Part shown: positions 29,784 to 40,292 of the stretch, one piece after another
Layout: every line of letters begins with the position of its first letter
How positions within the stretch are numbered: the stretch's first letter is position 1
Source of the DNA: Linnemannia schmuckeri
Taxonomy: Eukaryota > Mortierellomycota > Mortierellomycetes > Mortierellales > Mortierellaceae
Reading direction: 5' to 3'
Assembly (NCBI GenBank): GCA_029449235.1
Contig: JANATG010000005.1
Location: 496,001-560,000 of the forward strand
Length of the DNA stretch: 64,000 bases
Position numbers and translations under genes: made by a program
Notes under the pieces: generated by a model
Seen by the model: only the letters and a program-made list of their open reading frames with translations
Database searches by the model: none
Told to the model about the DNA's origin: nothing

Positions 29784-31273
29784 GGCAGGAGGGTAGGTGG
29801 GGTGAGAGAGCGAAGAAGAAAGGAGGTTGGGTGAATGAGAGGAGGATGAGGAGGAGGGTGAAGATGAGAGTGGAAGTGAAATCGACTATCGAGAAAAAAA
29901 AATAAAAGCGGGAGACGACGCGGTTTAAGTACGTGTCCAGAAATATTAGTTAGTTCTCGATGTTCAATGTGAGAAATAAAAAGTAATTCCGTTCGACTCT
30001 CCTCTCTTCATTTTGAGAACTCGTCCCGGAAGCTCAACGTATCCGTGAATTAATGCATTCACGAATCCAAGCTGGTGAATGTGTAATGTTTACAGAAGCA
30101 ACATCAGTCATTGATCCTTTACATTTTCTAGATAGTTAGTACCATGCTGTCGATACTTAAATGCATACATACCTCTTTATATAGGATGCAATGGTAGGTA
30201 AATGCATTGTACTGCTGTCTCATTTTTTTACTATTGCTTGCATAGTGGCATATTCGGTGCTGATTGCTGATATTGTGCGAACAAAGAAAAACGATGAACA
30301 GAATGCCGTTCATCTTGTCCCGACAAAAAAATTGGAAATTACGTTTTTTCCAGGGGGCTAATGAGAGGTAAAAGAAAGAGGCGAAGTTGGAGCATGGTAA
30401 GGAGTGATACAAGGGATTAAGAGGCCAGTGTGGTGGTTTTGAGTGTACATCCCCTTCTCGGAAGCGATCCAACATCTCCCTTCATTGTGTATGTTCAAAT
30501 ACACTGTGATAGTGTTGTGGAAAATTTTGGACCAAACATAGTAATATCATCCTGACTTTGGATCTCAAATGCCCCACGACCTGACACAATGTTGACAAGA
30601 GGTTAGAATTGGTTTAAGTAGTATACGAAACAATGGCGAAGAAATAGCATAGAAAAAATCGGAAGACAAGTTATGTGAGCGCACTTCTTCACAGCTCTCC
30701 CTCAGACAAATAAAAAAATTCGGGCATTTTTAGCTAAGCTAGATAAACAATACTGTAGCATGTAGATGCAACAGGAAGCGTAAAGTTACCCCTCAACAAG
30801 CGACAATACACATGTCCAGGACAGCTTATTGTGATTCTGACATTGTAAAAATTGGCTGCATGTTTGATCACTTTCCTTTGCATCCTCTTTCTCTTTATCT
30901 TGGTGCCAGTACTAGTATCATCGGCGCGACTCATGCATGTAAGGGGAGGAAACCTTCGGCTCGGACATAGTGCGGCGGGACAAATTTAAGTTTATACTTG
31001 TCGGGTGCCTGTGCGTGAGAGACCAGAGGGATGCAAGGAGAGTGGGAGCGGGGAAAAGGCGAATCAGTTTGTCAAAATGTCACCCAACGAAGATCCAACA
31101 AACAGCGCCTCTATGATATTTCGTTCTAAAGGAAAATCAAAAATTCATCTTGGCGCTGCACGCCAAGGAAAACATGGTGCCACACAAGTGGGGGCGCATA
31201 CATACATGAGCCGACATTATGGGGTCCGACGTACTTATTTTTTTTTCCGTTTGGTCCCATCGGAGGGATTCGA
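29784..31273. other. Intergenic, no gene seen
   Basis: Only short frames, none with recognisable features. Composition is AT-rich with scattered A-runs. Confidence 0.45.
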
Positions 31274-31678
31274 TTATTCTTGATGCAAGGGCAGGCTCAC
31301 AGGCTTCATTGTTCTGCGATGACTGGTAGACCGTTCAGAAAAAACGGCTGCTGTCTTTAGAAAGAGTTCGTTTCTATCACTGGCCGTTACTTTTTTTTTT
31401 GTGGTTTGCGAAGGGGGATAGCCCAAAGAGCGCGAGATAATATCTTCAACCTTTTCCAGCGCGCGCAAATGACGCGTTGTCAAAATAAGCGCTTTTAATT
31501 TTTGAAATATCCAGCTTTTTGAGACCATCACCTGTTTGTGCTCGGCCATAATACTTTTAAATGATAGCGAACGACTTTTTTGATCTTCGAACCTTTTCGC
31601 CATTCGTGTGAATTGGGCTGTCGCTCTTTCCAACATTATCGTCCCTCTATTCTCCAGGTAGCTGCGCTTCTTTCTCAT
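31274..31678 (-). CDS. Hypothetical basic protein (134 aa)
   Basis: The ATG at 31678 starts MRKKRSYLENRGTIMLERAT. The product is strongly basic and helical throughout, with LKALILTTRHLRALEKVED and a Thr/Lys stretch near residue 95. There is no signal peptide, membrane segment or recognised domain. It lies about 200 bp beyond the 3' end of the NIP30-like gene on the same strand. It may be a real small gene or a chance frame. Confidence 0.3.
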   Translation of the reverse strand: MRKKRSYLENRGTIMLERATAQFTRMAKRFEDQKSRSLSFKSIMAEHKQVMVSKSWIFQKLKALILTTRHLRALEKVEDIISRSLGYPPSQTTKKKVTASDRNELFLKTAAVFSERSTSHRRTMKPVSLPLHQE

Positions 31679-31876
31679 TTTTTTTCCCTCAGAGATAAGC
31701 AAAGTGCACCAGGTCTGTACTATGCATAGAAGGACAGCCCACAAAGCGTGACACGACTGGTCTTTTTCATAAACGTCCGGTATTCATAGTGGAGGACGCG
31801 CCCTACTAAATAAAGGTGAAGTATTAAGCGTTTATTTTTATTGGTTTCTCTACAAGCCAGAACTGTCCATGTTCCG

Positions 31877-33088
31877 TCAGTCATCGTCCTCGTCACTACT
31901 AGAATCGTACGCGACAAGTCCCATAAGTCCCTTGGGCTTTGCATCAATCCCTACTCCCGCTCCTGATCCCGAACCTGTTGAGGTAGTATCCACCTTGGCC
32001 TTTTTCGTTTCAGAATCCTGCTTTTCCTCCTCCTTCTCGACTTTATCCATCATCTCATCCAGTTTCCGTTTGCCAACAGCCTTGTTATCCTTGGACTCTG
32101 CCTCTGCAATGGTTGTTGTTGATAATTCTGCTTTTGAGTCAGGCTTTGCAACAAGTCCTGCGAACAATGACTTTTTCTTCTTGGTGGGCCCTGATGACAA
32201 TGGTGCAAAGTAGGTCGGTTTTGGTGCTTTTGAAGAGTCTCCGTCTGTGTCCAATAATGGCGCTGGTGCCGTTGACGTTTTCGATATCACATTCCTATCA
32301 AGTGTCACAAATGAAAGATGAGAAATGTTTAGTCCGGCATTCCTTTCCTCTTTAAATCCTCCAGGATGAAGTATTTGCTGTCGATGTTATTAATTGGACC
32401 ATCCCCTGCTGTGATTCCTTACATGCGAAAGGCCTTGAGCGCCTCTGCCTCCTGTTCAGCCTGCTCCCGCTTCTTCTTCGCCTCCTCGTCCTCCAACGAG
32501 CTCAAAAAGTCGAATTCGTCATTGTCAATTTTGTGAATCAAATTGCCTACATAAATAAAACGATGAATATGTGCGAGCGGTTAGTATCACGTAAAATACA
32601 GCAAACTGAACCACGGTTACAAGAAAGTTAGATATATGAACTGCAAAGACGGTACCGAATTTGGTGGCCTCTGCAAAGGCATCATTCTTCTTCTGCTTCT
32701 GCTCTTGGAGTCGTTCATAGAGTGTGCGAGGATCGTAGGGGACCTCTTCTTGAATTGGTGGCGGATCTACAATAGACGGGACAAATAAACATCAATTGGC
32801 TGTGGTACACAAACATGAACTGAGCATCTGGAGCGTGATGTGAATGCGTTTGATGCCTCGGGTTCTTGTAACACTTACTCTCCTTGTTGGCGTATGCCTT
32901 CTCCCATTCCTCCCTACGCGCTTTGCGCGCCTCCTCCAGTTCACCTAAATGCAAGGGCGACGATGGAAGGCAATCGTTAATTTTCATGGTTCGTTTTGCA
33001 TTCCTGTCCCACAAAGTGTGCTTCCGAATGTCCTGCATCCTGATAGGGCGTTTGTGAACATGCCTGCGCTAACGAATTTAGACGACAT
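31877..33088 (-). CDS. NIP30/PSME3IP1-family protein (FAM192A-like)
   Basis: Five exons on the minus strand: 33088-33064, 32944-32879, 32766-32656, 32546-32423 and 32294-31877, giving 247 residues with frame kept throughout. The first intron uses a GC donor (CAG then GCATGT), the others GT. The N-terminal NIP30 domain is clear: MSSKFVSAGELEEARKARRE with EEWEKAY, then YDPRTLYERLQEQKQKK, then NLIHKIDNDEFDFLSSLEDE. The middle is Lys/Glu-rich with a probable nuclear localisation stretch (GKRKL, KKAKV), and the tail ends LVAYDSSSDEDDD, an acidic serine-rich motif suited to casein kinase 2. In animals the homologue binds the PA28-gamma proteasome activator in the nucleus. Whether the fungus has that partner is unknown, so the fungal role is inference. 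Confidence 0.85.
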
Positions 33089-33230
33089 GGATTGCTGTGG
33101 GTATTCCTGTGATTAGAGTGATAATAAAAAACGAATCGCCTTCACACCTTTGGCAATGCCCAAGAAACAGAAGGTCTACATTTATTGGGTGGCTTGTGCC
33201 AAACCCACGTGCTGCGAAAGTTTGATTTGT

Positions 33231-34866
33231 CTAATGAGCTGAAGACGCAGGAGCGCTCTCAAGGTCACCCCCGACTGCAGATCCTTGGCTCGTTGGGTTG
33301 ACATAACGCCCAGTGGCCGAAGTCAACAGACCCTGCCGTTCACCGTGACTAGCCTCGCTCTCAACCATCGACAATTGCTGCGCAAACCGATCCGTCCGGT
33401 TCCTGTACAGAACATAATGCTGAGTAATAAACACCAGATCAAACGCAATGCTCAAAAAGCCCAGTCCAAACTTGACAGGATCCCCCGAGATGCCCGACCA
33501 GTCGTCAGAGATATAAGCATCCAGGATCAATTGTCCAATGCTCAATACTCCTCCTGTGAAATCCAACAGGATGTTGTGGATACTCCATCCAACGGTTGAC
33601 TTTGCGGCCCAGTTAATATAGACTTGAGGGCAGTACTTGATGAAGCTGATGACTAGCTTGATGTAGCTGAGGAAGTAGAGGATGTCGATCCATTCGTAGT
33701 TGCCAACTCCTGAAAGAGCCCGTCCGATGAAGACCAGGACACTGACGCCCGATGACAGAAGGAACGCCCAAGCAAAAATAGAGACCCGCTGACCTTCATC
33801 TCGCTACCAATTTTAGTAACGAAAAAAAAAAAATCGTGTTAGGCCGTGTCCCATTGAATGGAAAAAAAGAGGGATTACGAGGATGACAAATAGAACCACT
33901 TTGTCACTAAATGATCATCTTTTTTTTTGTGCGTAAGAGAAGCAAGGAAGTATGGGTGGAAAACAGGGGATGACAAGAAGGAAAGGAAGGAAGGAAAGGT
34001 CAACACTTTTATTGGTTATGTTTTTATGGTTTTAGCGTTTCGTTTGTTACGCGCCCTCTCGGTGTTCTGGCTGTCCTTTTGAGAAAAAAAAAATCAATGG
34101 CGTGCTCCGGATCATGTCTGTGCAAATTAATGCAACACCTGTCCTTTAACCTTTTCGGGCTGCACTCGGCGCTCACTCCCCATCCCATGCACCTGATCCA
34201 TTCAAATGACCATCTAATGTCCCACGCCTCCAAACGCATCATCTTTGTTTTCCCTCTTTGTACTCCCATACACTTTCACAAGTAAAATCCCCTCAAAAAA
34301 ATCAACAACAATGAAAACAGGACGATTGACTTTAGCTGCCAGGTGTTGGAATACCTTGTACACCCAGGATTGTACGAGAGTAAAAGTCGAGAGGATGAGG
34401 GCATGAACGGCGAAAAAGACGTCATTTGCGCGGACAAGGTTCTCCTGTCCGTCGTTCCTGCGTTTGTATTCTTCTTGGATCTCGGTACTGAAGAAGAAGG
34501 ACAAGTTGAAAATCTGCGAAATGTGGGAATAGCGAGAAAGTACGAGAATGGTGATTTATCAGTACGGATTGTGTATGCATCATTAAAACAGCAGCAGAAG
34601 TAAGCAAGGATAGCAAGATCCTTGCAACCTGTAATCAACCAAAAAAAAAACTGCTTCAAAGTTACCGAATAGCAGAGGAAGCCGACGACGTTGAGGTGAA
34701 CAAAGTCCATGGAAAGTCCTTGGACGGTTTTCCGCCGCCAGTTGAGGATGGCCTGTGGATAGAATGATGCGGACCAGGCAATAAAGTATGCCCACCCGAT
34801 GAGGTATGACAGGAAAGGACCGAACCCACCCTGCGCTGCAGGTACTTTAACGATGATCGGTGACAT
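33231..34866 (-). CDS. CTNS: Cystinosin-family lysosomal/vacuolar cystine transporter
   Basis: Three exons on the minus strand (34866-34666, 34513-34355, 33803-33231), all joined in phase 0, give 310 residues. Two PQ-loops are present: SFYPQAILNWRRKTVQGLS (P37, Q38) and KYCPQVYINWAAKSTVGWS (P179, Q180), each within hydrophobic helices, seven in all. The segment GDPVKFGLGFLSIAFDLVFI matches the cystinosin signature, including the aspartate (D242) at the position of the proton-coupling aspartate of human cystinosin. Animal cystinosin has an N-terminal lumenal domain that is absent here, as is usual in fungi. It should export cystine with protons from the vacuole. The tail (about 255-310) is Ser/Ala-rich and shows no clear GYDQL-type sorting motif. 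The second intron is 551 nt, unusually long for this window. Confidence 0.92.
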
Positions 34867-35355
34867 GTATGTGTATTTGTTGTAAAATGAGAGGAAGGAT
34901 TAGAAGTGGTAGTGGCGGTGGTTGTTGTGGTAGGTAGGCGGTGTAAGGAGTTATTCGTTTGGTGTGTAAGAAAAGTGACATGTAGAAGTGGGAAGGAAGA
35001 AAAAGAAGTTCAGCGTTGAAGCAAACAAAACAAAAAGAAGTGAAAGTGATGAAATGATGCGACACTGTTGTAAAAAGACATCGAAAACAAGACAACGTAC
35101 AAATCTGCTTGAAGGTCAAGCGCGTCTGCTTCCGCTTGTTCATTTTCTTTTTTTGCTCACTTTTTGGTGGCAACCCTTTTTTGCAAGTAGTCACGTGCTT
35201 TCGTCTTAATTCTAATTATGATTCGCATCGACCAATCAAAAGGGTCCACCACCGTTGGCGTCCTTCTGCTCGCCCCCTTCTTTTACTTCGACACCCCTTG
35301 TCCGTTTTTACTTCTTTTCTCCAACCCATTCCATCACCAAAACAACAACATCATC
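34867..35355. promoter_or_regulatory. Divergent promoter between cystinosin and ER J-protein genes
   Basis: 489 bp separate the two start codons. A CCAAT box occurs near 35229-35235. An in-frame upstream ATG exists at 35218, but the signal peptide of the J-protein starts at 35356. Confidence 0.5.
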
Positions 35356-36745
35356 ATGCGCTGGAACTTGGCTCTGCTGATGGCCCTCGCCATCCTGGCC
35401 CTCATCCAGACCGTTGCCGCCTGGGAAGAAGGTACAACAACACTCTTTTGTTCAGGAGCAGCACCACCGCAACACAACACGTCATTCAAGGAGAAAATGG
35501 CGATCTGATCAGCTCAAAACAAGCAAACCATCATCTCGTCAAACCCTGAGCACTGACACTTTACTCACTCTATTGTTGACCGCTGACAATTAATAGGCGA
35601 TTTTGAGATCTTTGATCTTGTTGATGCTCTCGAGAAGGCCGAGGGTCCTGAAGTCAACTTTTACTCATATATCGGTGTCACTCAAAAGACCCCAAAGCCT
35701 GAGATCGAGCGTGCCTTCCGCAAGAAGTCGCGCACCCTCCAGTAAGCATCATTTCTCTTTTTTCGTCAGGGAGACAAGCAAACTTTTTTTTATCCATTTA
35801 ATAGCTTTCCTTTTTTTTTTTTCTACCTTCCAAGACGATCGCTCACCGCTATATTCTTTTTTGTTTCGACCCTACTTCCTTCATGTTAGTCCCGATAAGA
35901 ACAAGGGACCTAAAGCACAGGAAAAGTACGCTCGCCTGTCAAGCATCATCTCCATCTTGCGTGACGACGGCAAGCGTGACCGTTACAACTTCTTCCTCAA
36001 GAATGGTGTCCCTCGCTGGCGTGGATCCGCCTATCTTTACAGACGTCATCGCCCCGGTTTCAAATCCGTGGTCGTCTTTTTGTTCATCCTCGCCTCAGGA
36101 TTCCAGTACTTGGCTCGTTATGTGGGTTATGTTCAGGAGCGGAAACGCATGTCGGGAATGATTGAACAGTACAAGGAGATGGTTCGTGAGAAGCAGCAAA
36201 AGATTCTTGAGGGACCTATCACTGGACGCCAGCGTCGCTCTAACGGTAACTTGACACCTGAGGCTGTTACCCCCCTGGAGGAGGCTGAGGGCCCCATGTA
36301 TGCTGTTAACCAGTACGGCGAGGAGATCGAGTTGACTCTCGACAACATCCACCCTCCCAAGGCCAAGGACTTGATCATTGCTCGCCTTCCCTTCTGGGCC
36401 GTCAAGTTGGCACTCTTGCCCTGCCCCCAGTCCGTCAAGGATTCTGTCTATGCCATGAGCATCTTTGAGAGCATCCGTCCCGAGGGCGACAAAGCCGAGG
36501 CCGATGCCAACATGCGCAAGATCCGCAAGGCGGAGTTGGCCAAGAAGCGTGCTGCCAAGCGTGCTGCTCAGCAGAAGCAGTCACCCAGCGTCAGTGACGA
36601 CGAGGATATCGCCTACGGATCCGAGGATGACGATGAGGCTGTCTTGGCTGCCCGTGCAAAGGAGGAGGAGCTCGCTGCTGCCAGGAGACGTCGTCGCATG
36701 AAGGCTCCTGGTCAGGCCTCCCTCAAGGGTGGACGTCGCGGATAG
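35356..36745 (+). CDS. ER membrane J-domain protein (Erj5/DNAJC1-like)
   Basis: Three exons (35356-35431, 35597-35741, 35890-36745) give 358 residues. The start at 35356 opens a signal peptide (MRWNLALLMALAILALIQ, cleavage near TVAA-W). The J domain runs from about residue 45 to 115: FYSYIGV, a basic helix II, and the catalytic HPD at 74-76 split by the second intron (CA-T). One membrane segment follows at about 133-153 (SVVVFLFILASGFQYLARYV). The rest, about 200 residues, is charged and would be cytosolic, with acidic runs (DDEDIAYGSEDDDE) and a basic end (RRRRRMK, GGRRG). This matches type I ER J-proteins that put the J domain in the lumen to stimulate the BiP/Kar2 Hsp70. The lysine-rich tail could contact ribosomes as in DNAJC1; that is inference. 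Confidence 0.9.
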
Positions 36746-36891
36746 ATACACATAACACAATACAAATTTTGTTCTTTTTGTCTCTTTTCTTTATTTGTCC
36801 GTTCTTGTTTTGTTCATTCAATCAGTGCTAGAAAAGAAAAAACGAACAACGATAGTTACCAGAACCTGGGGACGGGATACCAAGTAGGTGC

Positions 36892-38953
36892 CTAAAACTC
36901 ATCGTTGCCTCCTCCACCGCGGCGACGACCGCCAATGCCGCCCTTGGTCATGGCGGCTTCGTGATTCCGAAGTTCGGCAGGGACGGTGGCCAAGGTAGAC
37001 TTGGTCAGCATCTGCTTGAGATCATAGTAGACATCGGTGTCGTAACTCGACAAAAACGTGACAGCAACACCCGAACGTCCTGCACGACCGGTACGACCGA
37101 TACGATGGGTGTAGTCCTCAATGTTCTTGGCCATGTCAAAGTTGATAACCAACGATACGTTCTGCACATCGATACCACGACCAGCGACATCTGTCGCCAC
37201 AAGGACATCGGCCTTGCCGTTCTTGAGCTGCGACAGCGACAACTCACGTTGCTCTTGAGACTTGCCTCCGTGAAGGGTCACCGCACGAAGACCTGCACCA
37301 TTGATCATCTTGGCCAAAGTATCGCATCCCTTCTTCTGGTTCACAAACACGATCATTGGAGGAGCAAACGAACCCTTCAACAAATCCATCATGCGGTTCC
37401 TATTAGTGGTAAGAAAAGAAGAAAAGAGTTGGTTGTTAATAGAACGTCGATTTATCTGTACAGACACAAAATAACAAAAGCATCAAAAAATGATGAAAGG
37501 CATACTTCTTCTTGTTCTCGTCGGTAATCATCTCGACGCGCTGTTCGACAGTCTCGACGGCCTGACCAGCGGTACCGATAGTAACAACAGCGGGGCGGCG
37601 GAGATATCTCTTGGCAAGACGCTCAACAGCAGCGGGCATGGTAGCCGAGAACATGGTCGTCTGGCGGTACTTCTTGTGAGTGTCATTGTCGATAGACATC
37701 GTCATCTTGCTTGCATCCTCGGCCTCGTCAGTATCAGGCTTCAAGTTCGACAAAGGAAGGGCGTCCAGAATAAAGTTGACATCTGCCTCAAAACCCATAT
37801 CAATCATCCTGTCAGCCTCGTCCATGACAACATAAGTACACTGGTTCAGAACCAACATGCGCCTATCCAAACAGTCCTTGAGACGACCAGGAGTAGCAAT
37901 AACAATCTCGGCTCCGTTCCTCATGTTAAACGCCTGCTCTTCCATAGAGTGACCTCCGACAATAGACACACAGTGAAAGTTAAGTGGCACGGCAAACTTG
38001 AGAGTCTCTTGTTCGATTTGCTGGGCCAACTCACGTGTAGGAGCCAGAATGAGGGCATATGGACCGTCTCCCATGTTCTGCTCATTGAGCTTGGGCAGTT
38101 CCGAGATAAACTGCAGCATGGGGATCAAGAACGATGCAGTCTTACCGGAACCTGTCTCGGCAATACCGATGATATCACGATTCTGAAGACCGATCGGGAT
38201 GGCCTGGCGCTGAATGGGCGAGGGCTCCTTGTATCCGACCTTCTCAATGACTGAGAGAATACGAGGGCTGATTGTCGATTCCTCCCACTTGCGGATCGGG
38301 TTAGGTATACTACCACCTAAAGATAATTCAGAAAGCAAATAAAAATAGTAGTTAGTAAGCGTACCAATGCATAAAAGACCATTATAATAACATTGACAAA
38401 ATTGACATCGAAAGGAACGACAGCTGTACCTTTGCAAGAAATGTTGAAATCTTCCTTGAAAATACGCCAATCTCTCTCGCGCATTTGATCCAATGGCTTC
38501 TCGGTCCAGTGGCGATCGGCATAGTTGATCTTGCGTTCCTTTTGTACAGCCATATCTCCAAGTTCACTATTCGAAAATAAATAATATAGACACCTCGTGG
38601 TTAGTACCGTATAGTTTGCAGTATGTAGATTTACAACCACAAAAAAAAACAAGCAGGCCCACATGGAAGAGTACATACCCTGCACGGGCCACTTCGGCGT
38701 CCGTTCGACGGTTGGCCATGAGCTTGTCGTAGAACTTGTCCTTGCTCTTGGTATCCTTGAGATCGATACCTGCAAAGCTGCCACGACCAAACAATTGGGC
38801 ACTATGTCGGTGAGTATAGAGTGGGTTCAAGTCACGAGAAGTGTCGTCATCGGCATTCCAATCAAAGACAAACTTCTTGTCACTGCGCTTCCGGACCTTT
38901 CTCTCCTTGTCATCGATTCCCATATAGTGTTTCTAAAATTCATGAAGGTTTGA

Positions 38954-38993
<40 letters not shown>

Positions 38994-39928
38994 GGGTAAC
39001 GAGGGTTAACATGCTCGTTGATTCTTCGTTTCCACGTATACCATTGCCAAAGAATAACCGACAGCGATTCTGGTGGAAGTTGACGTACTTTCACCATCTC
39101 GATCTCCTTGTCAGCAAGGACAATTCCCGAAGGTGAATCACTCCCGGTTGTGTCCTTATTTCCTTCCCGTCTGGCCTTTTCCCGTTCGTTTCTATCACGA
39201 TCACGACTGTTAATCCGACTGTCATATCCATAACGGTTGTTGTCGTGGATTTCAGCTCTGGCCCTGGCATCAAACTCTGCTCTTTGCTGTCGTTCAAGCT
39301 CCTGTGCCTGTCGCTGCGCTTCCACTTCCTTTTGACGCTTCTGAATTGCCAGTTCCGCACGCTGTTCTTTTGTAAGGAATTTAGGCTATAGTAGAAAGCA
39401 ATAGAAAAAAGCGACGCAGTTGATTAGTAATCAAAGTCCAAGTCATTGGCGGGCATTGACAACTAACAGCAGATGCCTGTGAAAGTGTATGTTTTGTTCC
39501 CATACCCTTTCAAGTGCTTGCTTTTCCTGCTCTTTTTGCTTGATAAGCTCCTCAAGTGAGATTGGGACCTTTCGTGCTGGCGTTGCAGAAGGCGAGTCCG
39601 TATCCATGGGCGTTCCTCTCTCAGAGTCCGTTCTTGAGGGAGGCGATCGGTCTCTGTCTTTGCTGGAGCCGTTGGTATGATTGTCACGGGAAGAGAAGCG
39701 AGCATCGCGGTAAGAGTCCCGACCACCGTTACGACTGTCCCGACTGTCGGATGCTCGACTGTCTCTTCCGTCTCTGTCACGGCTGTCACGACCATCACGG
39801 TAATCGCGACCGTGTCGACTAGAGGAGTAGCGATCGCCACTGTCTCTGGCTCTATTTCTGTCGGGACTCCTGCTCCGGCTCTTGTCTCTGTATCCACTGG
39901 CCCCGTTTCTCCTGTAGCTGCTTGACAT
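36892..39928 (-). CDS. PRP28: Pre-mRNA splicing DEAD-box RNA helicase Prp28 (DDX23)
   Basis: Six exons on the minus strand (39928-39506, 39385-39089, 38932-38679, 38566-38430, 38316-37506, 37399-36892) join to 809 residues. The first 140 are an Arg/Ser/Asp-rich tail (SRSRSPDRNRARD), then a coiled Glu/Arg region and the Prp28-specific stretch KFVFDWNADDDTS...YTHRHSAQLFGRG and DRDWRIF-like RERDWRIFKEDF. The helicase core shows the Q motif (GYKEPSPIQRQAIPI), AETGSGKT (423-430), PTRELAQ, TPGRL, DEAD (536-539), SAT (594-596), ATDVAGRGIDV and HRIGRTGR (739-746). All key residues are present. Prp28 swaps U1 for U6 at the 5' splice site in the U4/U6.U5 tri-snRNP. The intron after exon 2 carries a run of more than 30 T on the sense strand, and the leader has (CAA)n(CA)n just before the ATG. 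Confidence 0.95.
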
Positions 39929-40292
39929 GCTTGTCCGTGTGTGTGTGTGTGTGTGTGTTGTTGTTGTTGATGTGAGAGAGTGAATGAGTGATGTAAGTGT
40001 TGTTCTTGGAGGCCGATGCGATTAGGAGGTCAAGTGGTTGAAGGTGCAGTTAAAAATTGGCAGAGATCACTTTTCATCCAATATGGCTAAGCCACAATTT
40101 TCCTTGCCCCTTTTCTTTTTCACAACTGCAACGCCTTCCTTCTTCTCTCTTTCGCAACACACTCTTCCACATCACGCCTCTCATCCTCGCAGTTCACTAT
40201 AATCAACCACCACGCAACGCATAACACGGATTCAAATACAGCAGTAAAATAACAAACAACAAACAGCAAGGAACTTTTACGCATCCAGGACA
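39929..40292. promoter_or_regulatory. Divergent promoter between PRP28 and YSH1
   Basis: 364 bp between start codons. It holds (GT)n(GTT)n at about 39933-39970 next to the PRP28 start, which reads as (CAA)n(CA)n in that transcript, a CCAAT near 40077 and a CA-rich leader for YSH1. No TATA box is evident on either side, as is common for constitutive genes. Confidence 0.55.

Noticed and set aside
31005..31283. Plus-strand frame of 92 codons
   Set aside because: No ATG at its start, no domain, and it overlaps the T-run at 31230-31245; unsupported.
37490..38254. Long antisense open frame opposite the Prp28 helicase core
   Set aside because: It is a codon-bias shadow of the helicase exon; its composition has no domain and its ends follow the exon on the other strand.
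39463..39925. Other open frames over the Arg/Ser-rich exon of Prp28
   Set aside because: Low-complexity shadows of the RS-like tail in alternate frames.
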